A stretch of DNA of 64,000 bases, taken from contig NZ_JACHXK010000007.1 of assembly GCF_014192105.1 (NCBI RefSeq), forward strand, positions 248,001-312,000, given 5' to 3'. This document shows, piece after piece, positions 56,767 through 64,000 of the stretch. How positions within the stretch are numbered: position 1 is the stretch's first letter; each line of letters begins with the position of its first letter. This stretch comes from Paenibacillus phyllosphaerae. Lineage in GTDB: Bacteria > Bacillota > Bacilli > Paenibacillales > Paenibacillaceae. The position numbers and the translations under genes are program-made. The notes under the pieces are model-generated. The model searched no databases, was not told where the DNA came from, and saw nothing but the letters and a program-made list of their open reading frames with translations.

Positions 56767-58167
56767 ATGAAACAAAGACGCAACAGAACGTTGACTCTTC
56801 TAGCGGCCTTCACGTTGGCGTTCAGCCTTGCGGGATGCGCGGGTGGCAATAACGGCGGTAATGCGGGCACGGACAATAAGCCGACCGAAGGTACCGCGAC
56901 CGCGACCAAAGGAACCGGCGAGAAAACAAAGTTGGTGTATTGGACCTATCAACGACATGACGCCGAGTATATCAAGGCGAAGATCGACGAGTACAACAAG
57001 ACGAACCAAGACAACATCGAAGTGGAAATGACGATGATGGCGGAGAACTATCCGCAGTCGCTGGATCTGGCTTTCACCAGCGGGCAAGCCCCGGACGTGT
57101 TCGCGACCCAAAAAGCCGATGAATTCTATGCCAAAGGTTATTTCGAACCGCTTAATGCTTACATGACGGACGAGATGAAGGCGAATTACGAGGGATTCAT
57201 TAAGGAAGGCGGGAACCAGTTCGACGACAATATCATCTCGCTGCCTAACGTCGGCAACACGATCCGTCTTGTCTACAACGTCGACATTTTCGAAAAAGCG
57301 GGCTTACAGCCGCCCAAATCGCTGGACGAGATGGTCGCGGCCGCGAAGAAGATCACGGAGATCGGCAAAGCGGATGGCATCTACGGCTGGTCGCTGCCTT
57401 ATAAGAGCCCTTCCAGCGCGCTGAGCCGATCCGCGGAGAAAATAGCGGAACTGAACGGCTACCATCGCTCCGGCTTTGACTTCAAGACGGGCAAATACGA
57501 TTTCGCCGGTTGGAAACCGATTATCGAAGCCTTCCGTCAAATGAGCGCGGACGGCAGCGTGCTGCCAGGCTCGGAAGCGCTGGATATGGACCCGATGCGC
57601 GCGCAATTCGCCGAAGGCAAAATCGGCATGTACATCTCCTATTCGACGGAAGCCGGCGTCTATCAAACGCAATTCCCTCCAAAAATCCGTTGGGATGCCA
57701 CTATGGTGCCTACGATTGACGGAGGGGAGCCGCAAGGCGCCATCGATCCGATCGCCAATACTTGGCTGTCCATGAGCAGCGAATCCAAGCACAAGGATGC
57801 CGCGTGGAAGTTTATGTCTTATATGTACGGAGTCGAGATTCTCCGGGGTTACCACGAAGCCGGATTAGGCATCTCCGTATTGCCGCACGTGCTCGAAGGC
57901 GCCCAAGAGCCTTCGGTACCCGGCATCGCAAACTTCCTGCCTACCAAATACGATGCCGCTTGGCCGATCGCTCCGACAGGCATTACGCCGGAAGGCAAAA
58001 CATGGCATGAAGAATTCGTGAAATACATCCTGGCCGGCGGAGACCTGGATCAAGTGATCGGCAACCTCAATGACAGCTACAATGCGGCGCTCGACAAAGC
58101 CGTAGCCGACGGCAAAGTGAAGGTAACGGCGGATCCTAGCTTCGATCCGAAAGCGTTGCAAAAATAA
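56767..58167 (+). CDS. CUT1 sugar-binding lipoprotein of the second uronate locus
   Basis: Family 1 binding lipoprotein of 466 residues: MKQRRNRTL, a hydrophobic run and lipobox SLAGC, a Gly/Asn-rich linker, then the binding fold (KLVYWTYQRHDAEYI, DLAFTSGQAPDVFATQ, SLPNVGNTIRLVYNVDIF, MRAQFAEGKIGMYISYS). ATG 56767 follows GAAGGG; the frame opens at 56683 but upstream residues are not a signal sequence. It is close to the binding protein at 37103 in length, order of motifs and ending, so they are paralogues. Its operon continues with two permeases only 31 bases downstream, without the hairpin seen in the other two operons. Confidence 0.92.
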   Translation: MKQRRNRTLTLLAAFTLAFSLAGCAGGNNGGNAGTDNKPTEGTATATKGTGEKTKLVYWTYQRHDAEYIKAKIDEYNKTNQDNIEVEMTMMAENYPQSLDLAFTSGQAPDVFATQKADEFYAKGYFEPLNAYMTDEMKANYEGFIKEGGNQFDDNIISLPNVGNTIRLVYNVDIFEKAGLQPPKSLDEMVAAAKKITEIGKADGIYGWSLPYKSPSSALSRSAEKIAELNGYHRSGFDFKTGKYDFAGWKPIIEAFRQMSADGSVLPGSEALDMDPMRAQFAEGKIGMYISYSTEAGVYQTQFPPKIRWDATMVPTIDGGEPQGAIDPIANTWLSMSSESKHKDAAWKFMSYMYGVEILRGYHEAGLGISVLPHVLEGAQEPSVPGIANFLPTKYDAAWPIAPTGITPEGKTWHEEFVKYILAGGDLDQVIGNLNDSYNAALDKAVADGKVKVTADPSFDPKALQK

Positions 58168-58198
58168 AGACGGATCCATTCCGCATCCGGAGGCTGCC

Positions 58199-59095
58199 AT
58201 GATACGAAGATGGAAGAACCATGCGGAAGCCTATCTGTTCGTGACGCCGAGTGTAATCTTAACGGTTACACTCGGAATTTATCCGATACTATGGGCTTTG
58301 CGCTACATGTTTTACGACTACAAAGGATACGGTGAAGCCAAATTCTCAGGACTCTACAACATCAAGCGGCTGTTCCGCGACGACTACTTGTGGGACGCGA
58401 TCGGCAATACATTCGTTTTTGCTTCCGGCAAAATGATCTTGACCCTTCCCATCGCATTGCTGCTGGCGGTTCTGCTAAACGGCAAGCTGAAGGGCAAGAA
58501 CTTCCTGCGCGGCATCTACTTCATGCCGACGATCTTCAGCACGGCGGTCATGGCCGTCGTATTCTACCTCATCTTCAATTCCTATAACGGATTGCTCAAT
58601 CAAATCCTGAACATGATCGGGGTGCCCGCGGTCGATTGGCTGAATATGCAGAATGCGATGTTAACCTGTATCATCATCGCGGCCTGGGGAGGCATCGGCA
58701 ACTACATGCTGCTCTTCCTTGCCGGACTGCAAGGCATTCCGAAGGACGTATACGAAAGCGCGGAACTCGATGGCGCGACCGGGGCGAGAAGGTTCTGGTC
58801 GATTACCGTGCCCATGCTCGGACCGGTTCTGAACATCGTGATGATGCTGGCGATTATGAGCGCGCTCGAAAGCTATGAAGCGATCATGGTGCTAACGGGC
58901 GGGGGACCTTCCGGAGCGACGGAGGTTATGCATCTCTATCTGTACAAATTGTTATTCCCGGTGTCGACGGGCGAAACGATGGCGCAGGATATCGGATACG
59001 GCTCCGCGGTTGCCATGCTGCTCGCCTTAATCGTAGGCGCCATTACCGGTCTGTACTTGTATTTATCCAGAAAGCTAAACGATATCTATTCCTGA
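58199..59095 (+). CDS. CUT1 sugar permease, MalF type (second uronate locus)
   Basis: Permease of 298 residues, paralogous to that at 38598: AYLFVTPSVILTVTLGIYPI, MFYDYKGYGEAKFSGLYN, FMPTIFSTAVMAVVFYLIFN, and the docking loop YESAELDGATGARRF. CGGAGG precedes the ATG. It ends in LSRKLNDIYS, similar to LSRRLNQLQ in its paralogue. No ATPase gene is present in the operon. Confidence 0.92.
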   Translation: MIRRWKNHAEAYLFVTPSVILTVTLGIYPILWALRYMFYDYKGYGEAKFSGLYNIKRLFRDDYLWDAIGNTFVFASGKMILTLPIALLLAVLLNGKLKGKNFLRGIYFMPTIFSTAVMAVVFYLIFNSYNGLLNQILNMIGVPAVDWLNMQNAMLTCIIIAAWGGIGNYMLLFLAGLQGIPKDVYESAELDGATGARRFWSITVPMLGPVLNIVMMLAIMSALESYEAIMVLTGGGPSGATEVMHLYLYKLLFPVSTGETMAQDIGYGSAVAMLLALIVGAITGLYLYLSRKLNDIYS

Positions 59096-59203
59096 TCGCA
59101 GGCATAAGGAGCGGCTTCAAAAAGTCGACAATTCAGCACCGAGAAGGTGAGTTACTCCTTGATCTGCTTCGTGATCAATTGGCGACATAAGGAGGAGATT
59201 GTT

Positions 59204-60034
59204 ATGACGCGCATATCAGGAAGGGTTCTGACCTGGGCGTTCTTGCTGGTTACGGCCGTGCTTATGCTGCTTCCCATTGCGCTCGCCATGCTCGGTTCAT
59301 TCAAGACGAACCAGGAGCTGAACGCAGGCACGGCCCTTCTGCCGCAAGCGTGGCAGCTGGAGAATTACGTCTATACGTGGCAAGAAGCGAAGTTTTCCGT
59401 TTATGTATGGAACAGCATCATCTATAGCGTCGGAGCGACTTTGTCGACGGTAATCGTATGTTCCTTGGCTGCGTATGCGGTAGCTCGCAAGACGTTCCCT
59501 GGGCGCAAACTGATGCTCGCGGTATATTCCGCCATGATGTTCATTCATATGGGGGTTCTGACGCTAAAGCCCGCTTATCAAATTATGGTGACGCTCGGTC
59601 TTCACAAGTCGGTAGTCGGACTCATCATCATGATGACCGGCGCGGGCGGTACGACGTTCTTCATCTTGTACGCTTTCATGCGAAGCATCTCCAAAGAGCT
59701 GGATGAAGCAGCGATGATCGACGGAGCGGGCTCCTTCTATATTTTCTCGCGGATCGTGATGCCGCTCTGCACGCCGGCGCTCGGTGTCGTAGGTCTGTTC
59801 GCTTTCCGAGGAGCCTGGAACAACTACATTCTACCGCTGGTCTTCACGATGTCGCAGCCGCATCTGCAGCCGATTACGGTCGGGCTTACCAACATTCGCT
59901 ACGGGTTCGGCGGAGCCGTGCAAAGCCACCTGATGCTGACGGGTGCCTGCATCTCCATGATTCCGATGCTGGTCATGTATATCTTGGCGAATAAGTCGTT
60001 CGTGCAGATGAATGTGGGCGCCGTCAAGGGTTGA
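59204..60034 (+). CDS. CUT1 sugar permease, MalG type (second uronate locus)
   Basis: Permease of 276 residues with six helices and the docking loop SKELDEAAMIDGAGSFYIF; it ends FVQMNVGAVKG. ATG 59204 follows AAGGAGGAG closely; the frame extends to 59147 but that part has no ribosome site and would add a non-homologous, cysteine-containing N-terminus. It is paralogous to the permease at 39513. The 108-base gap before it holds no clear hairpin. Confidence 0.9.
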   Translation: MTRISGRVLTWAFLLVTAVLMLLPIALAMLGSFKTNQELNAGTALLPQAWQLENYVYTWQEAKFSVYVWNSIIYSVGATLSTVIVCSLAAYAVARKTFPGRKLMLAVYSAMMFIHMGVLTLKPAYQIMVTLGLHKSVVGLIIMMTGAGGTTFFILYAFMRSISKELDEAAMIDGAGSFYIFSRIVMPLCTPALGVVGLFAFRGAWNNYILPLVFTMSQPHLQPITVGLTNIRYGFGGAVQSHLMLTGACISMIPMLVMYILANKSFVQMNVGAVKG

Positions 60035-60074
60035 TGGGACTTGCCTTGAATGATACCATCAATGGCATCAACCC
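60028..60074 (+). other. Possible alternative hairpins between permease and sensor kinase genes
   Basis: GGGTTGATG (60028-60036) can pair with CATCAACCC (60066-60074), while the overlapping TTGATGG (60031-60037) can instead pair with CCATCAA (60057-60063). The two pairings exclude each other and lie just before the kinase ribosome site (GAGGCGGG). There is no T-run. It may tune kinase translation or be chance. Confidence 0.3.
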
Positions 60075-60095
60075 CTAAAGCGAGGCGGGAAATCC

Positions 60096-61850
60096 ATGAA
60101 CTTCATCTACAAACTATCGTTTCAACAGCGAATATGGATGGCGTTCATCCTTATCGTCTCCGTCGTCATCCTGGCTACCGGACTGCTGGCCTATCGGATC
60201 GCGGGCGATATGGCCGAGAACAACGCGGAGCGGCTTAGGCAGGATATGTTGAGCAAAACCTCGCAAGCGCTCGACGAGAAGCTGAACAAAATCAAAACGT
60301 CGATCTTCTCGATGATGATGAACATGGACTATAGAAGAGCGGTAGGACTCGAGCCCTCGTCGGACTTCCAAAACTACTACACGCATCTATCGGCGCTTCA
60401 GACGGTGTTCATCCAGATGAAGCTAGTCGAACCGTTGATCGATTCGATCATGGTGGCCACGCCGGAGGGCTCCTATTACGAGACGTCGAAGATCGGGCTG
60501 CCTCGGGAATCCTTCTATGCTTCATCCCTCTATGATCTGGTTGAGGGTGCGGGGCAGCGCCATATCGAACTGTGGATCGGACCGCACGAGGATCCATTCT
60601 ATAACGAAAAAGCGGACATCATCACGTTCCTGACGGAGGGGGCGATGAATGCCGCTTCCGAGAACAAATACGTGCTCGCGAACGTGAAAGTGACCGAGCT
60701 GACCCGTTATATTAACCGGGACTTAGGGTTTAACGAGGGACGGTTCATTCTGCTGTCCCGGGATGGAGAGATGATCTCCCCATCCGGATCCGCTGCGTTC
60801 CCGGATTTCGCCCAGCATGCTTCGGTGAGGCAAGCGCTTGAAGGGAACGAGGGCAGTTTCGCTTACCGAACGGGCAGCAACGACTACGATGTCAATTACA
60901 GGCAGCTCGAGTCGGCCGGCAATTGGGTGTTATTCAGCGTGCTGCCGAAGCAGAGTGTCGCCCAGCAATTGGGCAGCATTACGTGGGTCATCGTCGTGTT
61001 CATCCTTCTTACGCTGATCGTCTCCATATTCTTCGCGCGTCTGCTCACCCGGCTGCTGCTTCGGCCGCTTACGAAGCTTCATTCCGTGATGAAGAAAGTC
61101 GAGCATAGCGACCTGGACGTTCGGTTCGAAAGCGCCTATCAGGACGAAATTTCACAGGTCGGCTTCCGATTCAACCGGATGTTGGACGAGATCAACCGTT
61201 TGTTCCTTGAGGTCAAGGAGGCGGAGACGGAGAAAAGGAAATCCGAGCTCAAAGCCATGCAGGCTCAGATCGACCCTCACTTCCTCTATAACACGCTCAA
61301 TACGATTTATTGGAAAAGCCAACTCCAAGAGCACGAGCATGTGCAGCAAATGGTGCTGGCCTTATCGAAGCTGTTCCAGCTCGGCTTGAACAAAGGCAAA
61401 GAGATGACGTCCCTTAAGAACGAGATCACCCACGTGACGCAATACTTGAGCATTCAAAAGCAATGCTATACGTCCTTATTCGATTTTCGGGCGGATGTAC
61501 AGGAAGGCCTTGATCTGTCGCAGCCGATACTGAAAATATTGCTGCAGCCTCTCGTGGAGAATTCGATTCTGCACGGCTTCAAGGATTGGAAGGAAGGCGG
61601 ATTCATTCATATTCATATCTATCAGCTGGAGAATCGGCTCGTGCTCGAGGTTGAAGATAACGGCGTCGGATTCGAACCCGCGGAAGAAGAGGACAGCGAC
61701 AAATTAAACGGTTATGCGCTTCAGAACATCGAGAAGCGTCTGGCGCTCCAGTACGGGAGCGACGCGGAGCTTGAGCTGAGCAGCATACCGGGCATGCGAA
61801 CCAGAGTAACCATTCGAATTCCCATCCCAATCGCTGGCTATGCTGACTAG
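60096..61850 (+). CDS. YesM-type sensor histidine kinase of the second uronate locus
   Basis: Sensor kinase of 584 residues: helix 1 near 15-38, extracellular sensor region to about 290, helix 2 near 297-320, HAMP, then the His_kinase domain with AQIDPHFLYNTLN (His395). ATP-site motifs are LQPLVENSILHGF, DNGVGFEP and GYALQNIEKRL. It closely parallels the kinase at 33548 (both have FRFNRMLDEI after the HAMP region). Unlike that locus, the kinase gene here follows the permeases rather than leading the operon. The regulator gene starts 12 bases after it. Confidence 0.92.
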   Translation: MNFIYKLSFQQRIWMAFILIVSVVILATGLLAYRIAGDMAENNAERLRQDMLSKTSQALDEKLNKIKTSIFSMMMNMDYRRAVGLEPSSDFQNYYTHLSALQTVFIQMKLVEPLIDSIMVATPEGSYYETSKIGLPRESFYASSLYDLVEGAGQRHIELWIGPHEDPFYNEKADIITFLTEGAMNAASENKYVLANVKVTELTRYINRDLGFNEGRFILLSRDGEMISPSGSAAFPDFAQHASVRQALEGNEGSFAYRTGSNDYDVNYRQLESAGNWVLFSVLPKQSVAQQLGSITWVIVVFILLTLIVSIFFARLLTRLLLRPLTKLHSVMKKVEHSDLDVRFESAYQDEISQVGFRFNRMLDEINRLFLEVKEAETEKRKSELKAMQAQIDPHFLYNTLNTIYWKSQLQEHEHVQQMVLALSKLFQLGLNKGKEMTSLKNEITHVTQYLSIQKQCYTSLFDFRADVQEGLDLSQPILKILLQPLVENSILHGFKDWKEGGFIHIHIYQLENRLVLEVEDNGVGFEPAEEEDSDKLNGYALQNIEKRLALQYGSDAELELSSIPGMRTRVTIRIPIPIAGYAD

Positions 61851-61862
61851 GAGTGAAGGTCC

Positions 61863-63479
61863 ATGAACAGAAACAGTTGGAAGATGTGCGTCATCGACGA
61901 CGTCGTCGCCGTTATCGACGGAATTTCGAAGAGCGTGAAGTGGCAGGAGCATGATATCCAGCTGGCCGGTACGGCGACCGACGGCGAAGAAGGGCTGAAG
62001 CTCATTGAAGAGGTAGCGCCGGACATTATTATCACCGACATTCGAATGCCGAAGTTGGACGGCATGGCGTTAACGGAACAAGTAAAATCCATGCTTCCGA
62101 ACTGCAAAATCATTTTCATTACCGGGTTTACCGATTTCGAATACGCCCAGCAGGCGCTTAAGCTAGGCGCGTTCGATTTTCTGGCGAAGCCTTTTTCGCT
62201 GGACGAGATCGTGGAGGCTGTACGCAAAGCAACGGGCGCGTTGGAAGAAGAACGCCGGGAGGACCTCGTGCGGCTCGAGCTCGAGCGGAAGGTTAAGGCG
62301 AGTCTGCCGATCCTCAGACAGGAATACTTCCAGCTGCTCCTGCATCACCGCGGCGGTGAAGAGCACATTTGGAAACGATGGGATTTCCTTGAGATTCCGC
62401 TAGCCAAACAAAAGTTTGCCGTCATGGTGCTGGAGATTGACGAATTCGCGGAGAAATGCGAGCATATTCCGATCCATCAGGCGGAGTCGCAACGATTCTC
62501 GCTGCAAAATATTGTGGAGGAGACGATATCGGGGTATACGAAGGGTATCGTGTTCCGGGAAACGATGGACCGGTTTGTTGCCGTTTTTAACGAGAACGCT
62601 CATTTCGACAGCTTGATGCTGGCCGAGAAGTGTTGTCAGAACATTCAACAACATACGAGATTCACGGTTTCGATCGGTCTTGGGCTTGGGGTCGACAAGA
62701 TGAATGAAATTGCCGGATCGTACGAACAAGCGATAGCGGCGTTGTCGTATCATTTCTACACCGGCGGTAACGGCGTGTTCGGCTATCATGAAGTGAACAC
62801 AAGCGAGATCAAGCGTCCGTATTGCTCCGCCGACATGGAGAAGGAGCTGTTGTACAGCATCCGCAGCGGCAACTCGCACAAAGCTTCCGAGCTATTCATG
62901 CGGATTTTCGCCGACTTTGCGGGCACGGACGATATGCCGGACCCGGAATATTTCGTCAGCTTCTATTATGAAATGGCCTATACGATGATTAGGGTCCTGC
63001 TCGAGATCGTATCCCGTGAAGATGCCGCTGAGCTGGTACGGAGCGTGCGCGAGCGGAATATGGCCGGCCTTACATCGCTGAGCAAGATGCAGGAGAAGCT
63101 GCTTCAACTCTGCTGGAAGATCTGCGAGATGATCGAACGTTCGCGCGCCAGCGAAGCCTCCGTTATTATCGAGTCGTCCGTGCGTTACATTCGGGAGCAT
63201 CTGCATGAGGAGCTGACGGTCCAGAGCCAGGCCAGGCACGTTCATCTTAGCGGGAGCTATTATGCTAACCTGTTCAAAAAAACGATGGGGCTGCCGTTTG
63301 CACAATTCGTGACGCAAGAGCGGATGGAACTGGCCAAGAAGATGCTGGTCGAGGGGCATCAGGTCCAGGAGATCGCGATCGCTACGGGTTATGGGGATCG
63401 TCGATACTTCAGCGAGGTGTTCAAGAAGCATATCGGCATAACGCCTTCGGAGTTCAAGCTGAAATATTGGCCGGGATGA
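61863..63479 (+). CDS. YesN-type response regulator of the second uronate locus
   Basis: Regulator of 538 residues: receiver with Asp59 (TDIRMPKLDG) and Lys in LAKPF, a central region with LQNIVEETISGYTKGIVFRE and ALSYHFYTGGNGVF, and a C-terminal AraC pair (ARHVHLSGSYYANLFKK, VQEIAIATGYGDRRYFSEVF). The central and DNA-binding parts match the regulator at 35340 closely, so the two may recognise similar operators. AGGAGTGAAGG precedes the ATG. It is followed after 42 bases by the KdgF-like cupin. Confidence 0.92.
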   Translation: MNRNSWKMCVIDDVVAVIDGISKSVKWQEHDIQLAGTATDGEEGLKLIEEVAPDIIITDIRMPKLDGMALTEQVKSMLPNCKIIFITGFTDFEYAQQALKLGAFDFLAKPFSLDEIVEAVRKATGALEEERREDLVRLELERKVKASLPILRQEYFQLLLHHRGGEEHIWKRWDFLEIPLAKQKFAVMVLEIDEFAEKCEHIPIHQAESQRFSLQNIVEETISGYTKGIVFRETMDRFVAVFNENAHFDSLMLAEKCCQNIQQHTRFTVSIGLGLGVDKMNEIAGSYEQAIAALSYHFYTGGNGVFGYHEVNTSEIKRPYCSADMEKELLYSIRSGNSHKASELFMRIFADFAGTDDMPDPEYFVSFYYEMAYTMIRVLLEIVSREDAAELVRSVRERNMAGLTSLSKMQEKLLQLCWKICEMIERSRASEASVIIESSVRYIREHLHEELTVQSQARHVHLSGSYYANLFKKTMGLPFAQFVTQERMELAKKMLVEGHQVQEIAIATGYGDRRYFSEVFKKHIGITPSEFKLKYWPG

Positions 63480-63521
63480 TGGGCGCTGCCTCACTATTGC
63501 ACAGAAGGGGAGAACGATCGC

Positions 63522-63845
63522 ATGTCGAACATTGGCGTCTGGGTAAATGCCGAGCCTGGGGTGAGGCGGAGAATATTGAACGCGGGCAAGCAATTGATGA
63601 TGATGGAAGTGCATTTCGAAGCGAATGCCGAAGGCTATAAGCATAGCCACCCGCATGAGCAGATGACGTATTGCATGTTAGGCTCCTTCGAATTCGAGGT
63701 CGATGGCGAGAAGCGAGTGCTCCATGCAGGAGACACGCTCTGCATTCCCGGCCATGCCGAGCATGGATGCCGCGCATTGGAAACGGGCATATTGCTGGAT
63801 TCGTTCACGCCGCTGCGGGAGGATCTTTTACTCGCGAGAGGATAA
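63522..63845 (+). CDS. kdgF: KdgF-like cupin, second copy
   Basis: Cupin of 107 residues, paralogous to that at 42533: GVRRRILNAGKQLMMMEVHF, HSHPHEQMTYCMLGSFEF with the metal ligands, LHAGDTLCIPGHAEHGC and LLDSFTPLREDLL. The last strand FTPLREDLL is especially KdgF-like. AGAAGGGGAG precedes the ATG. It probably converts the unsaturated uronate released by the enzyme of the following gene, as in the first locus. The symbol is by family resemblance. Confidence 0.8.
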   Translation: MSNIGVWVNAEPGVRRRILNAGKQLMMMEVHFEANAEGYKHSHPHEQMTYCMLGSFEFEVDGEKRVLHAGDTLCIPGHAEHGCRALETGILLDSFTPLREDLLLARG

Positions 63846-63888
63846 CGTCATAACGAAGCTAGTGGTTGAGAAGGAGGCGTAAAGAGCG

Positions 63889-64000
63889 GTGAACGACTCG
63901 CGCAAGGCAAGGGCGAGAAGCAATGCCCGGCTTGATGAATTTAAGCATGCGATACAGAGACTTCGCGTGGAGGCGCAGGAAGCGCTGCTGATTCAGCATC
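63889..64000 (+). CDS. Start of a gene cut by the window edge; possible heparinase II/III-family lyase
   Basis: GTG 63889 follows AAGGAGG at 63871-63877 and opens a frame that runs off the window after 37 codons. The visible N-terminus (NDSRKARARSNARLDEF ... RLRVEAQEAL) has the same pattern of charged residues as the start of the lyase at 40414 (NEHRRSKLRRNGRSPVF ... RLREETEQL). With a KdgF-like gene directly before it, a second heparinase II/III-family lyase is the best guess. The visible part is too short for a family call. Confidence 0.4.
   Translation, partial: MNDSRKARARSNARLDEFKHAIQRLRVEAQEALLIQH

Overview
The window looks like the chromosome of a Paenibacillus-type Gram-positive spore former. 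The evidence is the mixture of Shine-Dalgarno sites close to AAGGAGG, three YesM/YesN-type sensor kinase/AraC-type regulator pairs, many CUT1 sugar transport operons that lack their own ATPase, a SpoVB-like flippase, S-layer homology (SLH) domains, lipobox-bearing binding proteins and catabolite-response-like (CRE) sites. I see no rRNA, tRNA, CRISPR array, insertion sequence or prophage. Almost all genes serve sensing, import and breakdown of carbohydrates.

Layout. (1) 1-12650: the tail of a sugar-binding protein, a YesM/YesN pair, then a complete CUT2 (RhaSTPQ-like) transporter (ATPase, two permeases, binding lipoprotein), a SpoVB-like flippase on the minus strand and an FGGY sugar kinase. 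Related intergenic elements with conserved blocks and hairpins of differing sequence sit at 3654-4012 and 8920-9250, with a shortened relative at 12772-12833. (2) 12650-18850: a probable 33-residue membrane peptide gene, a CRE-controlled leader and a 1805-residue secreted GH59-like enzyme ending in cohesin and dockerin modules. (3) 18850-33450: a cytochrome P450, a TetR/MMPL efflux pair, a PAP2 phosphatase fused to an autotransporter-type repeat and SLH domains, a secreted EEP-fold/jacalin-lectin protein, a membrane-bound AraC regulator with an orphan binding protein, and an orphan nicotianamine-synthase-like gene. (4) 33450-48000: YesM/YesN, a CUT1 importer, a heparinase II/III-family lyase, a KdgF-like cupin, a GH106-like protein and a secreted GH28-like beta-helix enzyme. 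(5) 48000-55160: a two-component system divergent from a CUT1 importer plus a cytosolic GH5 enzyme. (6) 55160-64000: a secreted BNR-type propeller protein, a CUT1 importer, YesM/YesN, a second KdgF-like cupin and the start of a gene cut by the window edge whose N-terminus resembles the lyase of region 4.

How it fits together. Regions 4 and 6 are paralogous, rearranged versions of one uronate-oligosaccharide system: a surface enzyme makes oligosaccharides, the lipoprotein/permease importer takes them up, a cytosolic lyase releases unsaturated uronates, and a KdgF-like cupin ketonises them, all under a dedicated YesM/YesN pair. With the RhaSTPQ-like transporter and the GH106-like protein, a rhamnose- and uronate-containing polysaccharide is a reasonable guess, but the actual substrates cannot be read from sequence. 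The most interesting unexplained items are the intergenic element family, a 9-base motif shared by the divergent promoters at 50324-50506, the orphan nicotianamine-synthase-like gene, and the phosphatase/autotransporter-repeat/SLH fusion.
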